Part shown: positions 1 through 10,079 of the stretch, piece after piece
Position numbering within the stretch: the stretch's first letter is position 1
Layout of the letters: each line of letters begins with the position of its first letter
NCBI GenBank assembly: GCA_000708835.1
Contig: DF236995.1
Span: 1 to 64,000, forward strand
Length of the DNA: 64,000 nucleotides
Direction: 5' to 3'
Source of the DNA: Klebsormidium nitens
Lineage: Eukaryota; Streptophyta; Klebsormidiophyceae; Klebsormidiales; Klebsormidiaceae
Position numbers and translations under genes: made by a program
Notes under the pieces: model-generated
Seen by the model: only the letters and a program-made list of their open reading frames with translations
Told to the model about the DNA's origin: nothing
Database searches by the model: none

Positions 1-1181
1 GATGGATTATGGCATGACACATCATTGCAATATGGGTATGAGGCCCGCCGCGCCCGATTTATGATGCATGCATCATTGAGGTGCCTTGGGCCTTTGAATT
101 CAACTTATAGGCCCGAGTTGCCGGACAACAGGCCATGAGCCTGCATATCCAGGCTTATAACACAGAAGGGGACGTTGCATCATGCGGCCAGTACAACATC
201 ATTTATGTGGAACAGCGCCGCGCGTGTGGCGGCCCAAGCGGCCGCGCGCTGCGGGGGGATCCACGCTTGCCATCCTCTTGTCAGGCTCATCAAGCTCACA
301 TGGCATAAAATAGGTCCAAATCATATTATTTGTCAATGTTAATTTTTGAACATGTGCGCTGGAGTACGCCCCTCGCGTCAGTGACATGTACATAGGTTAG
401 TACGCCGACGTCCAGCCTGTCCAACGAGTACGGCCACCCGGCCGTGAACCGGAATTAATTGCGCTTACATACACATACGCAATGAATCATATCAATATGC
501 CCGGCCAGCATCAATGATGCCATGGGTGCATGCCTAAGAATGATCTGATCAAGTTGGCCCTATCATTGGCATCCTCTTTTCGATCCTGAAGAACCGTGCA
601 AAAGTCTGCGCGGTTGTTGCAGTGCAGTCCTCGAACCACCCCGACAGGCACTAAATCCAACAAAACCGCAGCAAGTCCCCCCAGACGGTCGGTCAAAAAC
701 TTGCGACCGATTTACCAGTGACGAGCAAGCTAGCCTGGGCCGCGATCACTGCGTCTGTCACGGTCAAGTGAATGCCGAGCGTTTGCCAGCAACCTCACTA
801 CTCCTCTCAGTACGCGCAGATTAATCTAGAACGACTGATCATAACGGCACATGCTATGGTTTTGTGGGTCATTGCCTTGTCTGCTAAAACGCGGACTAAC
901 CGAGGCCGCAATTGGCGGCTCTTTCGTGTCAGGTTTCCGGGTTTCGTAGAAAGGTAGCCCACAGGCTGCCTCGTTCGTACGTCCGGGATTAGGTTCGAAG
1001 CTTTGGGCTTGCTTCTACAAACCGCCTGATTACCCGGACTCGCTCCAAGAAACTAGCTCGAAGCGTTAGCTACGAATCTCACCCTGCTTTATAACAAGGC
1101 TGGTTTTCTTTCGGGTCAAACCGAAAATAGTGGGCCTTTCAGCAGCGAGGCACTGCAGCAGGCTCGAATATCGACGAGTCA
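1..1181. other. gene-free left edge
   Basis: I see no supportable gene here. The only open frames are under 70 codons, overlap on both strands and lack splice or family signals. The stretch is rich in short self-complementary words (catgcatg, ggcc, gatc), as in the other gene-free islands of the window. It lies downstream of the CDC6 stop codon. Confidence 0.5.
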
Positions 1182-4100
1182 TCATGCGGGCGTCAGCAGG
1201 TTGCGGAAGAAGCGGATGCCCTGGAGGAGAAACAATTGGTGGTCAGTCTTTAAAGCAACACTTAGCGTATATTGTCGAGAAGATCGAATCCGGCCAACTC
1301 GACTGACTCCAGCTTCTTTCGAATGGGACTGCCGCAGCGACACTGACGGTGGTACAGTTGAGCTCCTTAGCGAGTGTTCAGAGGAAGACAATGGTTAACC
1401 TTGAAACCAGATGAGCTTTAAGTCTCGGCGTTTGCTCGTGCTCCTGCTTATGCTTCGCGCTTCGTTCTTGCATCTTTCTCCGTTGACTTTTTGCTTTCCC
1501 TTTTGACTCTTGTTTTTGCTAACTTACTCAAGTTGCGGCAAGGCTCTCACCTGCAGCGCGAAGGTGACGTCATCGTCCGTGGCGCGCATCGTCACGCGGC
1601 GGTGCTTCTGTTCCTTGGCGGGACCGATCACTAGAAGCGCCTGGAAAGAAGAAAATGGCTTTGGAATTCCGAAACGTTAATGAAAGCGCTGAGAAGCACT
1701 TTTTAAAATGTTCGTTCCGCGCGATACTGGGAAAGGGAATCCAAGGCCGATCATCAGAAGCGCCTGGAAAGGAGAAAAATGGCTTTGGGAATTCAGAAAA
1801 CGTGGTTGAAACGGCTGAGAAGCACCGCTCATATGTTCGTTCTGCGCAATACTGGGAAAGGGAAGCGAAGGCCAACCATCAGAAGCGCCTGGAAAAGAAG
1901 GAAATGGCTTTGGGAATTCAGAAAACGTGGTTGAAACGGCTGAGAAGCACCGCTCATATGTTCGTTCCGTGCGATACCTGGAAAGGGAAGCGAAGGCCGA
2001 ACATCGGAAGTGTCAGGAAATGAAGCGTGGCTTTGGGGGTTCGGAAAACATTGTTGAGACCGCTGAAAAGCACTGTCATATGTTCGTTCCGGGCAGTTCT
2101 GGAGAAGGGAAGTGAAGGACGATCATCAGAAGCGCCATAAGATGAAGACCGACGTCTGCGGTTCAGAATCACTGAAAAGGCTGAGAAGCACTGTCGTCTC
2201 TTGTTGATCTAGAGAACCTGTTGTTTGGATCTGCCAAAGCCAGGATAAGCAAAAAGAATCTGCTTTCGGTCCGCCATCGGTTTGTTTGTTGGGCTATGAA
2301 TTGGAAGTCGCCGAAAACGCTGGAATTCCAGCAAGGGGAGAGAATCGAGAGCCGGATTGAGGGGTTCCGTCGAAGCAATGCCTCGAACTCAGTGGGTGCG
2401 AAAGGCTTCAGGAGAACGTACGTAACGCATCGACTCTTTAGAAACGAGAAGTTTGGAAAAGAAGTGCGGAACCTCTGTTCATGCCCTTCAGGTAGCTTCC
2501 GCACTCTGGACGTCGGACTTGCTAAACCAAATGATCGATTTCAGAAAGTGCACGGTCCTCCCGCTGAGTTTCCCGGCTCTCGGTCCCCAACTTTCTTAGC
2601 TCTGCAGATAATGCAGAGAGAGACAGCGCAATTGGATTTTTCCCTGCTAGAAACAAAAAAACCCGCAAAGCATTTAGTAGACCAGTTCCTTCGAACGCCC
2701 TAAGTGGACGCTGCTAACCGGCTACTTAACGTTCACCCAGAATCTTACCTGCGCCGCCAAGACGTCACAACTGTCGGTGAACTCTCGTGACGTCAGCGGG
2801 CGGAGGAGGGTCCTCTGGCACAACCGACCGTACTCTGCCTGGAGGCCTCCCAGCAGGGCGTCTTTCTTGTTTTTCCGGAAGAGGAGGACTGCCGCGCACA
2901 ACACCATCTGGGAAACATTAAGAAGTTGGTTAGAGAGTTGGTTAAGTTGACCCAATTCATCGTCTGCAATGGTTTCTTAGGGTTCTAGGTTGAAGAAGTT
3001 TGGGTTTCGATTCAAAGATAACAACAGGTCTGAAGCTTTCATTGGATTGACGAAGGGTGAAAATTCAAATTGACGTAAAGCATCTGAACGCCACACCGAT
3101 GAGAGGGATTTCCGTGAATGGTGTGCGATGCAGAACGTATCACACCGCACCAAATTTGGGGCCAATCCCACCTTTCAATTGGTAGTGCTGTGGAAGGCTT
3201 TTCCCTTGCAGAAACTTGGGTCAATGACGAAAATCCGATGAAAGGCAGGAAGAAAAGGGGAAAGAAGAGTGCGACGCAGGAGCGCATTCACACCAGCCCG
3301 CCTGTTCGGGCTGCAACAGGCTCTTGAGCGCATTGAGTTGGCTTATGGCTGGTACCTCATGGAGCGAGAAATAAGAGAAGGACGTAAAGAGGCCAGGAGA
3401 AAATGTGACCCAGGAGCGCGACCCACCTGATGGTGCTGCGGCAGGCTCTTGATCGCCTGCACCGCAGTGTCCGGAAACGTCTGCGCGAACGCCTCCGCCA
3501 TATGCCCAAAGCCGACCGTCCATTTTTCTACCGGAACTTCCCCCCCGCTCTCGTTCCTCAACCAACGCACTTCGCTCCCGCTCACTCCGCTTCCATCGTC
3601 AGACCTTTTCTCGCCGTCAAACACTTCTCCCAAGGTCTCCGGGCTTTCTGGTCCAAGCTTCTGCGGGGTTTTCCGTTGGCCTATTGGGCTGGGCGAATTC
3701 TGCGGCCTTGTGGGAGCGAGGGGCGGTCGTTTTGTGGGCGAGGGAGTGCTCGGGGGGACGATTACGGGGCCCCGGGGAGCTTGCTGCGCTTCGGCGATCG
3801 CGATCGAGAGCGCGAGGCGGCACACGCCGAGGGCCTTTCGCAGGTCGCCGGACGATGTCGCAAATTTCTGCGGATACGATTTTGTGAGAAGGTGTCTATA
3901 GATAGCGTTTCGCGATAATGAGGACGTCCGTGCGTGAGTTAGCGGGGCGAGGAAGCGGGCTTTCGAAACCCTAATGCGGAAAGCGTTTTCGAGTCTACTG
4001 TGAAGACCCTTGGATGCTCCACGTATGCCACCGAGAAAGTGCGGAAAGGGCAGAGGGCAGAATCGGGCAGAGCAGAGTCCACTTTCCGGCGGAGCCACGT

Positions 4101-7100
4101 TCCGAGCGTTGTGCATCCCTCTTGGGTGAAACCGATGGCCCCACAGGATGCAAGAGTGACAAGTTGGAAGCGGATTTCGCCTCGAGCTTTAGCGGGTTTC
4201 TCTATTCTGAGCTCAGAAACGTCATCTGCTCAGTTCCTTTCATTTAAGGTGAAAAACAGATCGTTTGAAGGAGAGAAAAGAGGACGAGGCTCCACGGTGA
4301 TGAGAGTGCAGACAGGAGCGCAAGTCAGCAATCAATATGTTGACAGCAGACAGGTGAGACGGTTTACGTGTCAAAGGATAGTCGAAAAAGCAGGGCAATG
4401 AACATGTCTCAAAAGAGATGTATGCGGAGCCCGACCAAACTTGGAAGTGATGAAACGAGGGCGTGTAAGAAGTCACTTACCCGGGCGCAAAGCTCGAGAG
4501 CGATCCCGTCGAAGACAGTGAAGGGGAGGTGCGACAGCCGTTGGATGAGAATCTCCTTGATCTGCTCCTTGTCGTATGACCGGAACGACAGTTGCTCGGG
4601 GAAACCTGGATCATGGACGTCGGGTCAGTTACTTTCATTTGGGTGCAACACCTTCTCAATTCAAAGCGAGGCTTTAGCGGGAGTCCCGTTCGTTGTTTTG
4701 GCGGTGAAGATTCATCGAAGCTAATCTGGATCTTGGGATACTTGTCGTCGAGAAGCAAAGCAGCAATAATCTTGCAGCGATGGCAACGGGGGTTTCTCAG
4801 CCATGCGGTCGCCGCGACGCTCATGTGGGTCTTTCGTATTCAGACGCCCGTCCATGGCGGACCTTGAGAAATAGAAACTCGATGCGATAAGAGTCAACTT
4901 CATTAGGTCTACCGTTGCTTCTCGACATTTGCGGATTTGACGAGGCGCTGGTAGTCCTCTATTTAGCATCAGGCTGTTGTCTCCCTGATCGCCTTCATTG
5001 GAGTGACGATGAAGTAGACTCACAGTTCATGAGGCGCAGATTGGGGAGGAAGCGTTCCATCAGGTCGATGGCGTTGGCGATGCCTGCAATCGTGAAAAGC
5101 CATTGGCTTTTAGCGTCACTTGAAATCCAAACGTCCTGCGACAAATCGGACTAAGAAGAACAGGCCATCCAACGTGCAGTCCATCGCAGAGGGGTGGAAG
5201 TATCTGCTGTCTGCTGTCTTCTTTTAAAGAAAAGAGAAGCAATGTCTCTCATTCCGCCTGGACAGCAAGTTGACCGAAGAATACCCATTCAGGTGAGACT
5301 TGACGAAAAGAATCGCACTCTGCTTGCGCACCAAGTCAGCAAGCGGTCTGAAACATCACACAGGCAGAAACTTTCTGGGCCGGACGTCTAAAACGATTCA
5401 ACCAGCAGACATGTTTTTCCGACGTCAACGAAAGAACTGGAGGCAAGACATTTTCTTACCGACGAGCAGACACCGCGAGCCAGGCGCCGTGGCCAGCTTG
5501 AACATCTCATACAGAACCGTCTGATCCCGCGAGACTAACCGGTCCATCTCGTCCAGAATAACGACCACCATGCCGCTTTCAGGGGGGCTTTTGGCCCCGC
5601 GGTTTGGCCCCCCGGAGAGGGCGCTTTGCAGCCGAGCGGAGGCGGCGGCCAGTTTAGAAGTGGGTTCCCACTTTGGGGCGCGGGCGGAGGGGGCAGGGGA
5701 CTCTTTCTCGGTCAGGACCTCGATCTCTTGCAGTACCTGTGATGGGTAGAAGAAACGAATCAGCCACAGATTGGCGTAAGGGCTGCACTGACTTGGTTTC
5801 ACGGCGAATCGGTTGACAATAGGTTGTCGAGTAGCTGCGTTTCGAAGCCTCGACGAACGAGGATGCATGCTGTATAAAAGTGGTTTTGAGCCTCCCAAAA
5901 TCCAGCGGCGAGGTGCGCCTTGATGGAAAGCCTCGGGGCAAAACGGATGCAGTCGGGTCTCGGAAGGGTTTCACATCGTCGAGAAATCAGTTGGAAAGGG
6001 ATGACGAAGGCTTCAGAAAGGTGGTCGGTAATAGCACAAAGACTGCCTCCTTGGAGATTGCACCCAAGGACGACCTTCGTAAAAGTGTGCATTGAACACT
6101 TATATAACCCTTGATTACAAGAGCCAAAGAATGAAACGACGTGAAATACTATCATGGACAGATGCTGCTCACCCTTTGGTAGACCTCCTTTGGGTCTCGC
6201 AGAGTCATGCAGTTGATAGCAACAACGTGCGGGATTGGGAGTCCTTCCTGCGGAGCAAGGAATTTGCCATGAGACCGATGATTGTGTAAAATGTCCTTAC
6301 ACTGGGTCTACCCAACCGCCCCTGACTCGCAGCCAGCATCGTGTTGTCGGGTCTTTGATGTCCTTTCAATGCAAGCTTCGACTGGCGGGCTCGTCTGAAT
6401 GCAGACGCAGCTGCGGTGGCTTTACTGTAACCTCCGAAGTGAACCCTCTGTAAGGATCATTTAAGATATGCTTACGTTGCAAAAGTTGCGGGACGAGAGT
6501 GCATCAATAACTCAACAGACAATACACCCGATGTGTTTCCCAACACCACACCTTGCGACCCCCAATTCTCGGTGACATTCATAAAGCCAGCCCCGCACTT
6601 AATCTTCGATCCCATAAACAAAGATAGAAGCAACTTCAGAAACTCATTACAGTGAAGACCCGGATCATTCTCTGCCTCACCTCCGCCGCCCACTTCTTGA
6701 GCATCCCCTGCGCCTCCGAGACTGCCAGCGACTTGCCAGTTCCCGGCTGCCCGGACACGTACATGCTTCCCGGCGTCCGATCTCGGACGCTCGTCGTCAG
6801 AAAGCTCAGAATCTGCGCCCGTTCCTTGTCTCGGCATTTGATCTGAGTGGGGGCCAGGGACGGGTGCATCGCAGAGCGGGCCGCTTCAATGCAGATTGGA
6901 TCTGCAAATGAGATGGGCTCGAGTTAACAGGTTAGAGAGATTGAAAGCGGGTTAATAACACTCCTTCAACGCAGATCGGATCTGCAAATGGGATCGGTTC
7001 GAAGTTAGCAGCTTAGAAAAAATGCAAGCGGGTTAGAAATTACGCACAAAGCAAGGATACACGGACGCCCAGACAAGTTTGGAGATCAAGAGAAGGCTTT

Positions 7101-8538
7101 GAGATCAAAGAGTTTTGTCCCAATGTCAGGGTACACGGTCCAGTTTGGGTGGTGCAAAATTGGCGGGGGTACAGCTAGAACCTGAGGTAAATTCTGACGG
7201 AGCGAAGACCACAAAGACCAGCCAGCTTCAGACATTATAACCGGTCAAACCGAGGTTGAGGCACTTTATTGCCCAAGGAAATTTTATTGAATACTACTTC
7301 AACAAGCAGCGCAAAATGGAAGCAAGAAGGTTTCTAGGAGCTGAAGGGCCTTCGTTCGAGCCCTTACCAAGTGGGCTCCACCGGTCTGGAATCGTTGGCC
7401 GCTGCATCTCAAGCTCCTCCTCTGATTGCATTGCTTCCGCTCCCATACCCGTCCCTGCTCCCGGCTCGCCCGCCTCTGCCACATTCCCACCCACTCTCCC
7501 CGCCGCTAAGTCCAAAACCTCAGACGTTGGGGAGCTTTCCGCAACCCCCAAACTCTCGCGCGCTGACACTACCTGGTCCAAGCGGGTCTGAAAGTCCTTC
7601 GCTGACTGTGGGGGGGTGCACATGACAGCGCCGTCCTCATCAGATCCCCCCCCGGTTGGAGGTGATTTGTTGGTCTTCTTCCCCCTGCTTTGAACTGGGG
7701 TCATGAAACCGGCGGGGCTGGTAGGGAGCTCGTTAACAGGGGAGCGTGACCGGACAGGAGAGGAAGGAACGCCACTTTCTCCGCGCCTAGTTCTCGTCTC
7801 TGCCAGGACTTCCAGGCTGGGCCCATCCACTAAAGCAACACTTGACCGCCGGGTTTTCCTAAGGGTTGGGGAAGGGTCTGGGTAGAGGTTAAGGGGCGGG
7901 TTTGGGGATGTATCCGGTGACCCCATAAGAGATCTGCCACGAGAAGCGCGCTCAGAGCCCGCCAGAGGTGAGGCGGTCGTCACGGTGCTAGCAGGCAATT
8001 GAATTGCTCGGCTCGATTCCCTGCCTCTGCTCATCCTCCCGGAGTCTGAGCCCCTGGCTTTGGGCGTCTCCAGACTCGGCACATCGGTTAGCCCTCCATT
8101 GGACAGCGCAAAAACTGGGCTCCCAAAAGACCGCTCCAGGTTGTCAGCCTGGTCAGCACTTTCGGCTCTGCCTCTGGTGGGCTTTGCTCGGCTCGGTTTC
8201 CGTTTGTGGCCCCTTTCTAGCTGCTCTGGGGGGGTCCTGATGTCGATCTCCGCTGCTGCAGCGGCCCCCCTGGTGCGCTTCGGGGAGGGGGTTCTGAGGT
8301 CCACTTCGAGCAGCCGCTTTACCCCCCTGGAAGGAGGGCTGCTGAGCAGGGGAGAGGGGTTCTGTGGAGGCGTGTGAAACACGTCGTCCCCACTTCCAGT
8401 GCTCAACCGGCGCACCGCACCCCGAGTGACTCTGGATTTGGATTCCGGGCTGTCTGCTGACGCAGGGAAGCTCTGGGCTGGTGTGCAGAACACCTCTTCG
8501 GGTTCGGCTTTCCGCCTAGTGGATTTACGTGGCTTCAT
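1182..8538 (-). CDS. CDC6: CDC6 DNA replication licensing factor, 10 exons
   Basis: CDC6 is an AAA+ ATPase that binds origins with ORC and loads the MCM helicase in G1. My exons (minus strand) are 8538-7368, 6901-6681, 6247-6173, 5736-5460, 5083-5024, 4605-4481, 3867-3427, 2907-2749, 1640-1551 and 1220-1182. All junctions are GT..AG, phase is kept throughout, and the product is 885 residues. Walker A GQPGTGKS is at about residues 441-448, Walker B VVVILDEMD ends near 554, the sensor-1 segment GIANAIDL is near 580, and the sensor-2 region SGDLRKALGVCR is near 650. The helix HMAEAFAQTF..IKSLPQHHQ and the winged helix ending FALQ|GIRFFRNLL follow. These match plant and animal CDC6 in order. The first 390 residues are a long, disordered, basic tail with many SP/TP sites, including TPSPKRTR, which fits CDK control and nuclear import. 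The tail is longer than in most homologues. Three of its introns hold duplicated splice junctions (listed separately). Confidence 0.93.
1625..2200 (-). repeat. tandem array copying the exon-9 acceptor of CDC6
   Basis: About 4.6 copies of a 122-125-base unit lie in the intron before CDC6 exon 9. The anchor word agaagcgcc (plus strand) recurs at 1633, 1756, 1881, about 2006 (diverged) and 2128. On the gene strand each unit reads pyrimidine tract, ccag, then gcgcttct-atgatcgg. That is the real exon-9 acceptor followed by the first 17 or so bases of the exon. The true exon starts at 1640 in the copy nearest the downstream exon. The other units are decoy acceptors inside the intron. Small open frames in this stretch come from the repeat and are not genes. 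Confidence 0.9.
3278..3470 (-). repeat. duplicated exon-7 donor edge of CDC6
   Basis: The 3' edge of CDC6 exon 7 (gene strand ...atcaagagcctgccgcag...catcag|gtgggt, donor at 3426-3425) has a diverged copy downstream in the intron at about 3278-3345. In the copy the exon-like part still encodes ALKSLLQPEQ, compared with AIKSLPQHHQ in the exon. The donor is changed from gt to gc. The flanking gcaggagcgc / ccaggagcgc sequence (plus strand) is also shared, so the copy includes intron bases on the other side of the junction. Confidence 0.75.
6887..7036 (-). repeat. duplicated exon-2 acceptor edge of CDC6
   Basis: Two direct copies of about 75 bases are present, 6887-6957 and 6963-7036. Both carry the plus-strand word cttcaa(t/c)gcagat(t/c)ggatctgcaaatg and, 40 bases later, gcgggtta. 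On the gene strand the first copy contains the real acceptor ag at 6903-6902 and the beginning of exon 2. The second lies inside intron 1 and keeps the acceptor ag. Confidence 0.85.
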
Positions 8539-9666
8539 GGCTGGGTGTGAGGCTGGTGCACTTTAAATGAGACCCGCCAGAGAGCTCGGCACTAGCGTAG
8601 TGTTCGACGCAGAAGGAGGGAAAAACTTTGCGGGCGTGGCCTATTCTACATTGGCGGACTCTCTCTCAGGATTGATGTTTGGTTGGAGCCCACTTGGACC
8701 TGTGACACCTGCACACAAATAGAGCAGTCTTGTATCCAGTATGCCAAAGGTGATTCAATTTTTCCTTTGCATCGTGAGCGCATTGCTCATGTAGTGATGT
8801 GTGACTAGATCCGCCACAATGTGTGGAATCTGAGCGGATTGCTTGAGTGGTCTGCTTATGCTTTCAGAGAAAATTTCTCGGGTAGTAGGAAGTCCCAGGC
8901 AATCCATCGCAGCTTCTGTGTGAGTCTAATCAGATTGCTTTACTTCACGACAATCTACTTGTTCCTACTCCATGTGCATCCTGATCAATCCGGTTGAAAG
9001 CTTGAACAAAGTTATCAGTATTCCACCATTCACCCCTTAAGTTGATCAAATATGTATTGTGTGCATTCTGAAAGCGGTTGCAGCTGAAACCATTATCAAA
9101 GATTGTCTCACGAAGGCTTCAAGACAGTTCATGTTGCCTTCCAAGAACGAAACCATTGCTTTGTCTGCTTTCAAACTTGATGGCTGCAGAATTTCATATG
9201 ACTTTACAATGAAATTTCTATCATCCTCAAACACAATGCACATTCAGAAACGCTGCATAGAACCGGCTTGCTTCTACCGAAGCAAGCCGAGAAACAAGCT
9301 TCAGAAGTAAACCATCCACCTTACCTCCCACCCATTCAAGACACAGGCTCGTACCAATGCGCCGCTTGAACCAATTTGCGCTATGGAGTAGCCACTGAGG
9401 AAGAAAAACAACAGCCGCCTGCGCTACGTTCCAGTCAAAAGCGTCCCAACAAGCCTTCTTAGAAAGAGCTGGCACCCACATTTGCGAGTGGATGCGTGCG
9501 AGAGAGAGCCGCAATCCTAGAATTGAAAACGATTGACATCAGTGTTGGTAATACAGGTATTGGATTTGCAGTGGGCTAGCCTTTTGGTAGGTCCTAAGGA
9601 TGTTGTGAAATTGGAGAGGTGATGGACTGCTCCGTCTCCGAGTCGGACAGGCTACAGAGCTGCCCT
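8539..9666. other. intergenic, CDC6 upstream region
   Basis: This is the interval between CDC6 and the divergent sugar transporter. It is AT-richer than the exons. Open frames near 9046-9514 on both strands overlap each other, have no splice or family support, and I do not call them. The region should hold the CDC6 promoter and 5' leader. Confidence 0.4.
8650..8657 (+). promoter_or_regulatory. E2F-type site upstream of CDC6
   Basis: The word ATTGGCGG matches the plant E2F consensus WTTSSCSS exactly. It lies 112 bases upstream of the CDC6 start codon at 8538. Plant CDC6 genes are known E2F/DP targets at G1/S, so position and family agree. An eight-base degenerate match alone would be weak. 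Confidence 0.5.
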
Positions 9667-9697
9667 CGCGCCAAATTTGCGCTTTGTGGCGCCAAAA
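9667..9697. promoter_or_regulatory. paired E2F-like sites between CDC6 and transporter
   Basis: Two near-perfect E2F words lie 20 bases apart: CGCGCCAAAT at 9667-9676 and TGGCGCCAAAA at 9687-9697. Read on the minus strand they are ATTTGGCGCG and TTTTGGCGCCA, the latter the canonical E2F half site. They sit about 1.1 kb upstream of the CDC6 start and 0.4 kb upstream of the transporter start, so the target gene is uncertain. Confidence 0.5.
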
Positions 9698-10079
9698 CGA
9701 GGGGAACGATCAGACGGGCGCAATCGGTAGCGTCCATAATGCCAGCAAGGCCTACTTTGGCCGTCGGATGCTTTTTCTTACTTCACAATTCCTCGTGGCG
9801 CCCAACGTAAGGAGACAATCATTGGTCGGTGGCTGCCAGCTGGCACTGAATGAGTTTTCTCCAGCTGGCCCGTGGGACCAGTACTGTGAGTTGATTGGCC
9901 GGAGCTTGTTTCCCCCTTCTAATGAGTTCTAGCTGGCTAGGGCTACTGCTTCAAAGCATTCAGCACAGAAACCAAGGAAGCAAGCAACATGGAATGCTAG
10001 CACAACCAGCAACCGTCTGGTCCGATCTGCAACCTTTTTCAGTTACACTCTATTCCAAAGCAAAATCCTTTTGGCCGTT

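Noticed and set aside
1655-2115. Open frames of 60-120 codons in the intron of CDC6
   Set aside because: They are produced by the 124-base tandem array and repeat the same peptide. They lie antisense inside a CDC6 intron.
4721-5023. A 100-codon minus-strand frame inside CDC6
   Set aside because: It lies in the intron between exons ending at 5024 and starting at 4605, which join in phase to restore the conserved sensor region.
9046-9514. Overlapping frames of 65-95 codons on both strands between CDC6 and the transporter
   Set aside because: No ATG/splice context, no motif, and each is an antisense image of the other.
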